Positions 34,751-45,000 of a DNA stretch of 64,000 nt are shown here, piece by piece. The notes below the pieces were generated by a model that saw nothing but the letters and a program-made list of their open reading frames with translations, did not search any database and was not told the origin of the DNA. The position numbers and the translations under genes are program-made. The stretch lies in contig CM037461.1 in assembly GCA_021014325.1 (NCBI GenBank), positions 3,869,501 to 3,933,500 on the forward strand, written 5' to 3'. This DNA comes from Plazaster borealis. Its lineage: Eukaryota; Echinodermata; Asteroidea; Forcipulatida; Labidiasteridae. Every line of letters starts with the position of its first letter. Position 1 is the first letter of the stretch.

Positions 34751-35350
34751 AACGCAGTTTAATATGAACCTGTGCTGTAAATTTGACAAAAAACAAAAAT
34801 GAAAAAATGCAGTTAAAAGTGAAACTGTTTAAAGATTGTTTGTGCAAACATGTGCCCAACGCGCTATAAATGTCCGACATTGTCCATTATGTTCAACAAA
34901 GTTTGTCGGACACTAAGTCGGACGTAATGGTTTGTCGGACACTTTGTAACAAAACTAGCGAGCTTTCCCTGTTTCGCCTTAGGCAATTTGCTTGTTATGA
35001 TCGACGCCTAAGAAAAAAACCAATATAAATGCACAAAACCCTGATATATAAACTACCGGTACTCTTAAAAAAATAGTTATGCATGTATGATTTGCGCATT
35101 TTTCTTAAAAGTTCACTGAAAACCTGACCAGTATGCAACTTGCTTGCATTTGAAGAGATGCCTATTAAAAACTTGGCACTTGAATCTCATAGACCTATCC
35201 ATGCTAAACCACTCTTTACAAACATATATTAGTTCCAAATTCCATTTCGTTGATTAATGTTTAAAGTTTTCAATTTATAACATAGTACATACAATTTGGA
35301 AATTTTGCAATTTTTATGAGTAAACAAGCGTTAATTCAATGTCAACTTAC

Positions 35351-35411
35351 TGCCAGAGGCATCATCTCCTATTGAAGTAAGAGATAAAACAACGAGGACT
35401 GCCAGAAACAT
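35351..35411 (-). CDS. Candidate signal-peptide first exon
   Basis: ATG at 35411-35409 opens a 20-codon exon reading MFLAVLVVLSLTSIGDDASG, a good secretory signal, with donor GGCA|GTAAGTT at 35350. Downstream exons are uncertain (32800-32910, 31380-31503). If real, it encodes a secreted or membrane protein. Confidence 0.35.
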
Positions 35412-35689
35412 GTTGAAGTCGTGTCACGTCTGTTGGTCGTAAAGATCAGTGGAGTTCTGTCGCGCGAGGCAGTCGGTGAGAATGCTGTTGTTCTAATGAG
35501 TCTCCCTGGTCGCCGCACAGACATAATACCTATAGACCGACAGCGCCTATGGAAATCAACGTCTGGATTGTGTAATTTTGAAAGTACCCGACTAATCCCC
35601 AACCATTCAGAAAAAAAAACATGAAAGTGGGAGCACTGCCTCGAGACTATGCCTTAACTGTACAAAACGTGTTGACCTATATGGCGTGT

Positions 35690-36345
35690 CAAACGTTGCA
35701 ATATTCGATAGTGTACAATGTATGTGCGATGTTTCTCATTATATGCGATGATTGTCACACATGTGCGATATTCGTTTTATGTATGCAATATATATATATG
35801 CAATAATTTGTAATATATGTGCGATAATTTGCAATATATATGTGATAATTTGTAATATATATGCGATTTTTTAAAAATATGTTTGATAATTTTTTATAAA
35901 TATTTGATAATTTTTAAATATATATTATATGCGATCATGCGATAATTGTTTAATATAAAAAAATTATGCGATACTTTTTTATATACATTTGATAATTTTG
36001 CGGTTGAATGGCTTTCTGACTGGCACCCCCCGAACAAAGATATTGACAAAATAGGGAGACCGCCAACATAGGGCTAGATAGCTCAGTTGGTAGAGCGCCG
36101 GCACGTTAAACCGGAGGTCGTTGGTTCAAATCCCACTCTACTCAATTTTTCTTTGTTCAACCCAAAATCATTTGATAATTTCTGTAATATATATTATATG
36201 CGATCATTTGTATGCGATGTTTTGTGATATACATATGCGATAATTTAATATACATGTGCGATGTTACACCAATGTATATTTGATGTTCGTTCTTTATATG
36301 TGCGAAAACGGAATTGTGGGATATAGTATGGCTTCCTGTCAACTT
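35690..36345. repeat. ATATGCGATAATTT-type tandem / low-complexity tract
   Basis: Irregular repeats of TGCGATAATTTGTAATATAT-like text fill this stretch. A SINE sits inside it at 35999-36169. Confidence 0.75.
35999..36169 (+). repeat. Complete tRNA-like SINE with 12 bp target duplication
   Basis: ATTTGATAATTT occurs at 35987-35998 and 36170-36181. The element has a non-tRNA 5' part (CAAAATAGGGAGACCGCC at about 36050), a tRNA-like part (A box TAGCTCAGTTGG, B box GGTTCAAATCCCA) and the tail TTTTTCTTTGTTCAACCC. Confidence 0.88.
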
Positions 36346-36875
36346 GATCCCCGTATCCTTGATGTTTTAGATCGGGCCAGACTATGGATGGTATAGTATG
36401 GTTCACTGAGGTGGGCGTACGGGTTTAACTAGACTGATGGTCAGGGAATGAGACTTGAATAAAATACCAGACTGAAGCTACCCGCGTATTGGGCCAGATT
36501 TTCCATCCGCGGATTCGGGGGTTGGCCAGCCGCGTATTCAGGAAAATTAAAATCCATGCGGTAAAAGGTGGTGAAATTTCTGTCTCCTATTTTTTCAAAT
36601 TTTAACGATTTTTTTTATTAATCCTGCTTTACGGCGAGTACATTCATTATAGAGTCTTGTGTACAACTTTACCAATACCCTAACGTGTTATAGAAAATGG
36701 CGTGTATTCTAGCGGCTAATTAGGTATTAATTAGTAATCCGATCTAATCACCAAAACAAAGTGTGCCCAGTGGTGTGGTCTATCAGATTATAGAATAAAA
36801 TGTTATATGTTATGCAACATGAAGGGTACATTTACTTTACGGCGAGTACATTCCTGATATTCAGTATTGTAGTAC

Positions 36876-37370
36876 CATAATAATAATAATCGAAGTCTTA
36901 TATAGCGCCGGTATCCGCCAATGCAGGCGCTCATGGCGCTTGCTCAAAAAATCTGCACTCTAGTCAGCTGAGCTCCAAAAGTGCACTGCTCGTGATATCT
37001 AATAAAATAGTTATAGTTATTATGCTCTGTAGTCAAATTCACATGTCCATATCAAAATATATGTCAAAGGCAATGATTAGTTGTGCATGTTGAACAGATG
37101 TGTTTTGAGTGCTGATTTGAATGTATCAGTTGTGACAGCTGCCCGGACGTTGTGGAAGACCATTCCATATCTTTGCTGCTGCGACTTGAAATGAACGCTC
37201 TCCCCAAGAGTTGCGTGCCCTGTGTTCTTCAAGCAGAAATTTGTCTGCAGAGCGTAGGTTTTCTCGTGTTGGAACATATGGCTGCACAAGATCACATATA
37301 TAGGACGGGGAAAAACCATTCATCGCCTTAAACACAAGCAGGCCAATTTTTGTATTTAATCCTCAGTTCA
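36876..37370 (-). pseudogene. CR1-like LINE 3' end
   Basis: On the minus strand: FKAMNGFSPSYICDLVQPYV, then GERSFQVAAAKIWNGLPQ, and after a frameshift VRAAVTTDTFKSALKTHLF. This is the typical RT C-terminal end of CR1-like LINEs. The 3' UTR ends in GGCGCTATATAAGACTTCGA followed by (ATT)n. It is 5'-truncated at about 37370. Confidence 0.75.
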
Positions 37371-37387
37371 ATTGGGAGCCAGTGAAG

Positions 37388-39345
37388 TTGTTTCAGAATA
37401 CGGTAGTAGGGTACACCGGGGGAAGATGGGACACGGGGTAACATGGGACATCGCTTATTCAATGCGTTTTGAAATAAACCAAACTATTTCTGGCAACCCT
37501 TTTTTGCAAAATAGTTTCGTCCATATCCAATCTGTCTCTGGAGGTTGCCCTTTTACAGTTTTCTTGTTCTATTTGTGTAAACGTAGGTGTCTGTTGTCAA
37601 ATTTTCACGCGTCGGAATATACGTGCGGGTTACCATTGTCCATGGGTATTTTTGGAAGACTGTCATGATTTACTTACAAAAGCACCCATTTTGACCCATT
37701 TTGTGAACATATTGTTCAGAAATGTTAACATTGTCGGCTGAAAGCAACACAGACTGAATGAAAGCAGAAATATTTTATATCTTGGTGCTTTTTGTGATCT
37801 GTCCCGTTTTACCTCAGAAGTCAATATTTTTAGTGGGGTAAAATGGGTCAATTGTTCAACAACTTCTTATGATTTATGAGCGGTTGGGGTAAAATGGGAC
37901 ACATTTAATTGTATAAAACACAACTGTGAAAATATTTGTTTTGAAAATTTTCCAAGTTGTAAACTATTGTTGAATATTAATTTTTTTTGAATAAATTACT
38001 TTTTACACTAAAGACTAACGGTTCTGGTAATGGTCATACAATTTTTTTCCCATCTTGCCCCAATTTGACCCAAATTGACCCATATTAATAATTAATATTC
38101 CAGTTTAATAGTTCTTTGAGCTGTCGTTGATACAGCGCATGCGTCCCATTATGCCCCAAGTAATGGGGGAAAACGGGACACTAAATTAATTTTATAAAGT
38201 AAAGTGTGAGTATCTAAAAACTGTCAAAAACCATTGAAATTTCATTAAAGATGAAAATATAAATAACCTTTTGTATAAAAAAGCCCACGTAACAGTTGAA
38301 GGTATCACTTTATTTATATTGTGACGGTCAGTGCATGTTGTATGTATTAAATTGTATGCAAGGGCGCGTGCGCGAGCTGGTTGGTGATTTGTGCCGATAT
38401 ACGCATGTGCAAGGCAGAGCGTGGGACTGGTTGGTCGTCGTGTACACGAGGTGTACACGAGGCGAGTCAGTCTGCTGCAAGCTCTAGAAGTAACAGGTAC
38501 GTGTTTATTATTTTCTATCTATTGCATTGCTCAGTACAATCGCTTTTGCGTCGCTTTTGCGGGTGGTTGATGCTAGATGCATGGAGGGTTTTGAGCCAGA
38601 GACTCACAAGGTTGACTGACGTGTGTTCCAGTTAGCCGTGAAGGTTCACGGGGTTGACTGACGTGTGTTCCAGTTACCCGTGAAGGTTTATGGGATTGAG
38701 GTTGACGATAGCTGCGGGCTAGTCGATTCTCTAGGTTGAACGGTTGTCACCGGGTTGACTATCGTGGTTGACTTGGAAGGACGGAAGAACCGTTGTTCAC
38801 GATCTTGCGTGAAGCTTTGCTAAGTAAACCCTTGCTCTAGTGCGCTCTGGGGTTGACTGATGTGTGTTCCAGTCAATGCTCAGGTGTAGTGCTGGTTAGG
38901 CCCGTTGTTGCGATACGTAGTTGACTGGGCACAGCAATTGCGTGTAGCTAGCGATTGTACGGGCAATAACTGTAGATGCAGGAACACAGTACGGGGTTGA
39001 TTAAGTGATCTGTTTATTTGATGCCTTAGATAAGTAACCCACTGATATATTATGTTGAGTAATACTGGAGATATGAGACAATATAATTAAACTGCTTGAA
39101 GTTTGTTGGTTATAACTTGGTGTTCCTTGTGATTTATTGGGTGCATCAATTACTGTGTATTAGAGTGAGACAATTGATTACAATCGGCGGTATATTTCCT
39201 CCAAAACGGACAGAGTCCTTTAGCGCTTAGATTACTGCATGATCTATAACCTGAGGTGAAAGTAGGCCCGGGATCAAGTTGCAAATTCCGCCACAATATT
39301 ATCCAAAAACTGGTTATCTGTCCCAACGTGCCCCACTTTACCCGG
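37388..39345. repeat. Region with GGGGTAAAATGGGACA motifs in both orientations
   Basis: The motif and relatives occur at 37398-37450, 37798-37850, 37885-37905, 38050-38090, 38140-38180 and, inverted, 39315-39345. The outer ends are only loosely inverse. The GC-richer middle (38340-38960) carries two near-identical ~44 bp units (TTGACTGACGTGTGTTCCAG, at about 38613 and 38654). This is possibly a non-autonomous DNA transposon. Confidence 0.4.
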
Positions 39346-40430
39346 GAGCCCTTCACCGCGAGAATATAACACTTGTTTGACCAATGAGGCTATCAAATTA
39401 ATACCCACATTACTGATGAATAAAATTTACTATCCAACAAAAAAGATAAACTTGGCCTATACTTCATAAACAAAAGTTGTAATGTTTTGCTAAAAAAGGC
39501 AAATGTTTGCCAAGCCAGTTCTATACATTTTTAGCAACTCAAGGCCTTCCATAATGATGGTCAATGTTTGTAAAACAAAGAAGATGTCTATAGAACCAGC
39601 ACCCACTGGAAATCCCTCCCAGCCCACGTAGTACAGGCCAAAACAGTCGCCGTCTAGGCCTAAGAGACACGCTAAATATGAAGGGCTACCAATAGCCAGC
39701 TCACCAGATCTTCAAAAGCCACCTGCCTGCCACGACCACACGAGTAGGCCTACGTCGAGTTAAAGGGATTGTGTACGTTTGTTATGTAACCCACTGTTTG
39801 TTTCAATCCTATATACCCGGTATAGTTGCAGATATATAGACCATGTGACCTTTGTTTACAATAAGTGTGACATTGTACATTCTTGGGATTTTCTGGCAGG
39901 CAAGATACTGCACTGGTCCTATGGGAAAGGTGACATTTTTTGTCATAATTTCCACATAAATCCAAGAGTTATGAAATTAAAAGCTGGACAAGTTTTGAGG
40001 TGTGCCCCCTTTCATCATATCAAAAGTTGATAAGAATGAGACAGTGCAATCTCCATAAAATATAAGATTTTATGTTTTATTCCATTAGGTTGTGTACAAA
40101 TCATGCCTGCAGGAAGTCCAGGCTCTGTGGCTCTTTTGTAAACATGTGATGTCACAGGTCACATCGTCTATACCATGAAACTAACCTGTGGAAATTTCAT
40201 TTCAAAAGGTGCTTTCGTTTTTGAAGTATTGCCGATAATCTGGAGCAGTTGGCGCAGGAAGAATAAATTGCAATTGGAATACACAATCTGATAAGCCTTT
40301 CCTGTCGGTAACGCTTCAAATTTTGGGGGATAAAAAGTGATATCTTTTTCCAAGGCGGGCAAACATTTTCAATTCAATAACTATGATTACTTGCATAGGC
40401 TACAATTCATTATAAATATTATCCCTTGAG
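39346..40430. other. No gene recognised
   Basis: A TTAAAGGGATTGTGTACGTTTG phrase at 39761 resembles a TTAA-MITE left end, but I could not find a matching right end. Otherwise there is nothing recognisable. Confidence 0.35.
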
Positions 40431-40439
40431 GCAGGTTGC

Positions 40440-40820
40440 ACTTTCGGTAATTAGCCAACTCCACAAGAATGACCATACAAACTTAGGCTATAAGCCTACT
40501 TGGTAAAGAGCACTGGAGAGCCGTTGATAATAATTATTATAAAACATTTTAGAAACGACCCACCTTGAAGTAGGCCTATGTAGTTTTAGAGAAGGAGGTT
40601 TCACCCAAAAATCTGAATCTGAGAAAGGCCTCAGGCATGATCTGAAAGCAAACAATTCTATACAACAAGGGATTTTTTCTTTCATTATTGTCTTGAAACT
40701 TCCGATGACGAATTGAGTCTAAACTTTCACATGTTTGTTATTTCAAGCATAGAACTATCAGTGTTGGGATACACACCAATAAGTGAGTATACTGGTCTTT
40801 GATTCAATAACCAAAAGTAT
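40440..40820 (-). repeat. Degenerate TTAA-family MITE
   Basis: It contains eroded versions of family phrases in inverse order: AGAGCACTGGAGAGCCGTTG, GAAACGACCCACCTTGAAGT, CGATGACGAATTGAG, TACTGGTCTTTGATTCAATAAC. Terminal TTAA sites are lost. Confidence 0.6.
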
Positions 40821-40948
40821 CTGCCTAAAATATAATACTGTAGAAACTTCACACTTCAAGGATAAATGAATGCAATTATTTTACTCAGAAACGTTTTTCA
40901 GATTAAAATGTTTTAGAATCCATCTCTCTTAAAGGCACTGAACACGTG

Positions 40949-41083
40949 TCGTGTCCGAGCGGATAAGAACACCGAACTCAAGCTCTGGCGTTTCTGATCA
41001 GCGTGTGGGTTCGAGTCCCAGTCGTGACACTTGTGTCCTTAAGCAAGATACTTAACCACATGCTTCGTCCTTCGGATGGGACG
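40949..41083 (+). repeat. Leu/Ser-type tRNA SINE
   Basis: A box TGTCCGAGCGG, B box GGGTTCGAGTCCCA, then CACTTGTGTCCTTAAGCAAG and CTTCGTCCTTCGGATGGGAC. It ends at TTAA (41084-41087), where the next MITE begins. A 15 bp MITE left end (GGCACTGAACACGTG) precedes it. Confidence 0.82.
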
Positions 41084-41087
41084 TTAA

Positions 41088-41456
41088 AGGCATCGTACAC
41101 GTTTGGTAATTACTCAAAATATTTATTAGCATAAAAACTTACTTGGTAACGAGCAACAGAGAGCTGTTGATAGTATAAAACATTGTGAGAAACGACTCCC
41201 TCTGAAGTAACGTAGTTTTTGAGAAAGAGGTAATTTCTCACTAAAATAATAAAAACTTCTTGCAAGAAGTTTTTATTCCTATCTGAAAGCACACAAATTT
41301 GTACAATAAGGGTGTTTTTTCTTTCATCATTTTCTTGCAACTTCGATGACCAATTGAGCCCAACATATTTGCACAGGCTTGTTATTTTATGCATATGTTG
41401 GGATACACCAAGTGAGAACACTGGTCTTTGACAATTACCAAACGTGTACGATGCCT
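41088..41456 (-). repeat. TTAA-family MITE copy, downstream of PM20D2
   Basis: TTAA at 41084-41087 and 41457-41460. The 30 bp AATAAA palindrome is at 41248-41277. On the minus strand this AATAAA (41272-41277) lies about 630 bases past the PM20D2 stop, so it may act as that gene's poly(A) signal. Confidence 0.85.
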
Positions 41457-41460
41457 TTAA

Positions 41461-41835
41461 AGGCACTGGGCACGTTTGGTAATTGTCAAATACCAGTATT
41501 CTCACTTGGTGTATCCCAACATAATATGCATAATAACAAACCTGTGAAAACGTGGGCTCAATTGAGTCAATTGGTCATCGAAATTGCAAGAAAATAATGA
41601 AAGAAAAAACACCCTTGTTGCACAAATGTGTGTGCTTTCAGTTGCCTGAGAAAGACCTCAGGCAGATTCAACTATTTTAGTGAGAAATTACCTCTTTCTC
41701 AAAAACTACGTTACTTCAGAGGGAGTCATTTCTCACAATGTTTTTATACTATCAACAGCTCTCCGTTGTTCATTACCAAGTAAGTTTTCATGCTAATTAT
41801 ATATTTTGAGTAAATACCAAACGTGTCCAGTGCCT
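41461..41835 (+). repeat. TTAA-family MITE copy sharing a TTAA with its neighbour
   Basis: It begins AGGCACTGGGCACGTTTGG right after the TTAA at 41457-41460 and ends before TTAA at 41836-41839. The central palindrome is replaced by GCCTGAGAAAGACCTCAGGC. It lies 72 bases downstream of the PM20D2 stop codon. Confidence 0.85.
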
Positions 41836-41906
41836 TTAACATAACACGGATAATAGGTCTTAACAACAGTTTCTGATGAGTTAGCGTTTTCCCGTAACAA
41901 CATTCC

Positions 41907-42058
41907 TTAGTTCGGAGGCGCAAGCTCTGCAAGTGTCTGTTTGAATTCTTCCTGGATGGCAGTCAGGGCCTCTCTTCCGCTCGGGTGTAAGAGTTCTATG
42001 GCCACCGAAGCGAGGGTCTTCGCTTGTACAATCGTTGGTGCCTGTGCAGTTGGAGATC
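41907..42058 (-). CDS. PM20D2: PM20D2 coding exon 7 (last)
   Basis: Acceptor ACCTTAAG at 42059-42060. It encodes [20 protein letters not shown] and ends ELAPPN with TAA at 41909-41907. It is the closing helix of the catalytic domain. Confidence 0.88.
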
Positions 42059-45000
42059 CTTAAGGTGGAAAAACATAATCAAAACTAGAACTCAGTGTTT
42101 CTTTACTTCGTAAAAATGAACACAGAGGGTTTTTGGTTGCTGGAACAAAAAGAAAAAATAATATCTAGATTTCATACTGAAAATTACATGTGATATCCAA
42201 ATCATATGTTGTGTTTGGTCGTAAATCTCAAATACCTCTTTATAAATATGCTGTATTTGAGCATCCTCTTTGAACCGGAAGGAAAGGTCAATTCGGGTCA
42301 TAGATTATTAAACATGTCAAAATGGTTATAATTAACTGCAAAATTACACAGATATTATGAATTTATCCTTGTTGGAAACAGTAAGCGTGTGAGTTTATTC
42401 TGAAGGTGTCGTGGAGTGACCCCCCCCCCCAAGAACACCTAATCTTCGTCCGGTTCCGTCGTGAATTTCCAAAATAAAGCGTTCTTACCGGTTTCAATTG
42501 TAAAGTCCGGAGTATGATACGCCGCAATGTCGCAAATCTTATACTCCGGATGGATGGTAGGAACAACGTAGGACACGTTGCCGACATCTGATGATCCGGT
42601 CATCCGTACCAGCTCCGAGATTTCCGGATCGTAGTCCCAGCCGAAGCGCCTTGCATGATTCTCGTATATGGCTAGCATACTGTTATTTGATACTAGGCTT
42701 GCAAAGGACGAGGTTTGCGACCATTCCATCTGCATAGTCAAACGCGAGAATTTAATAATAATAATAATAAGATAGCCTTATATAGCGCACGTATCTTCCA
42801 ATAAGGTACTTAAGGCGCTTGAACAAACAAAAGCAATTAACATCTAGGCCTATTAAATTCTAAGACAGTTTTTTGAACATTTTGAAATTATGAGACCAAA
42901 TTAGATGGTAGCACTTCATAAGGATTTACAAGGTGCTGCGGTGCATTCAGCAGCCACTGCCAGAAACACTGGGGCAAACCTCTTCTCTGAGCGATATTAA
43001 GTGTAACTGGGTTATTTTACGCGCATTACACAAAGCAAGGACAAAGGAATTATGGTAAAACAAATCTTGATTAAGGACACATTAGTGCCATGACTGGGAC
43101 TGTATTTTCTAATATATTTTGTACCTATCTATCTCACCTTGCACTCTGATGCTATCGCAGCACCCTCGGCACAGGCGATGATTTTCTTCCTCAGTATGCG
43201 AAGCTGTCCTTCATCCAGAGCTCTCATGCAGCATTTAATCTCAGCCTCATCAGGAACGACATTGACTGCTGCACCACCGTTTGTGAATATTGCTGGTGTG
43301 AATTTACAAAAAGGTAGGCACTGTTGTGCGATCAACAACTTTCACAAATTCACAGGGTTACGTTACAGTGTCATATCGAATCACAGGGTCGAGTCAGAGT
43401 CCGAGGGTCAAGTCTGAGTCCGAGGGTCGAGTCCGTCAGAGTCCGAGGGTCCAGTCTGAGTCCGAGGGTCGACTCTGAGTTCGAGGGTCGACTCTGAGTC
43501 CGAGGGTCCAGGGGGAGTCCGAGGGTTGAGTCTGAGTCCGATTCCATACAAAGTTGGACGTCAGTTATGACCAGTCAATTCTATTCATAACAAACTCTAT
43601 TTGTAAATTGGTCTTCTTTTTTCCTGAAACAACTCTGAATTTTAAAGGGACACGTTGCCTTCGGGTTGGGCGCTGTTGGGCGCTTTTGGGCTATAACAAG
43701 CGTTTGATGTATAATGAGCACGGTCGGAAAGATGTTTAAAAAGTAGAATATAATTATCCACACAAACGTGCCTTAGAAATGCTTCGCTTTTGCTCACTTT
43801 CGCGAAACAAAACGCTCCGCCATTTATGGGAGTCAAGATTTTGACTCCCATAAATGGCGGACAAATTCTATTAGTCTTATTTCCAGTCGCAGCTGTTGAA
43901 CTACGACCGAGCAATTATTTTATTAAAAATGTTACGATTACCATCTGTTTATTGTATTCCAATAAATATCCAACACCGAGCTGAATCTAGCACAGTATTG
44001 GGCCCGATATAGCCAGCCGGCGATTAGAACACATGCAGTACAGGGAGGTGAACCAAATGTGATAGTTTGTCTCCTCCCTGTACTGCATGTGTTCTAATAT
44101 TCTGAATATGCGGCTGGCCGTTCCGCAAATACGCGGCTGGATATTTCGGACCCAATACTGAGCTAGCTTTAGCTCGGTTTACAAGTTGCGAGCGAGGTAG
44201 AAAATGAGATTATTACCCGGTTTTCATCTGACCATAGAGCAAGGAGATCTGACTGGTTTACCAGGCCACTGACTACGGCACTAGCGTAACGACTGTTCGT
44301 CGCGCATTTTGCCCATTACATGGACGGTGGTATTTACGGCTGGAAATCCGTATACGTTTCGCGGGGCAGATCTCGGGGTCAGATGGCAATGTTTTGTTTT
44401 TTTAATCACCATTCACTAATTATAACATATTAAAGGCATGTTGTTGCACGAACAACTCTTAATAAGGATATGGAACACTTCCAAACAGCAAAATTTCTTG
44501 AGATTTTAAGGCAACGTGTTCCTTTAATAATGACTGACTTGTTTTCTTTGAAGTTGTACGCTGACACCACACAATGATTTCGCGCACGTCATAGGTCAAA
44601 ACTTCTGCTTGTGAAAGATTTTGTCGTATGATCCGGAACTCTGACAAAATTTAGCAATGTTCGTGAAGATTTCACTAGGGACAGTCCAAACATTGCTGTC
44701 TCTTCACACGAAGTGCAATTAGTAAAAATTTTACAACCAACAAAGCAAGGGACCCCTGCTAAATTGCCTTTGTGTGAAAAGGGCTTATTTTACCATGAAC
44801 ACGCCAGGTTGGTTTCATCTGCTGTCTCATGGCGGATATTGCATTGTAGCACATCACGGCAGCGTCTAGTGCGTTGATGCCCTCCCATGGCGAGCCTGCT
44901 GAGTGTGCCGTCTTTCCATGAAACTTGAACATCAACCTGACAACAATATAACAAAACAGTCACCAACAAAACAATGGATAGTTATTTTTTCCCGGAGGAA

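Noticed and set aside
38320..39172. Second solo LTR (TGTGACGG ... GAGACA)
   Set aside because: No matching target duplication and no convincing inverted ends.
43375..43548. CRISPR array
   Set aside because: Short direct repeats without unique spacers in an animal intron; it is a minisatellite.
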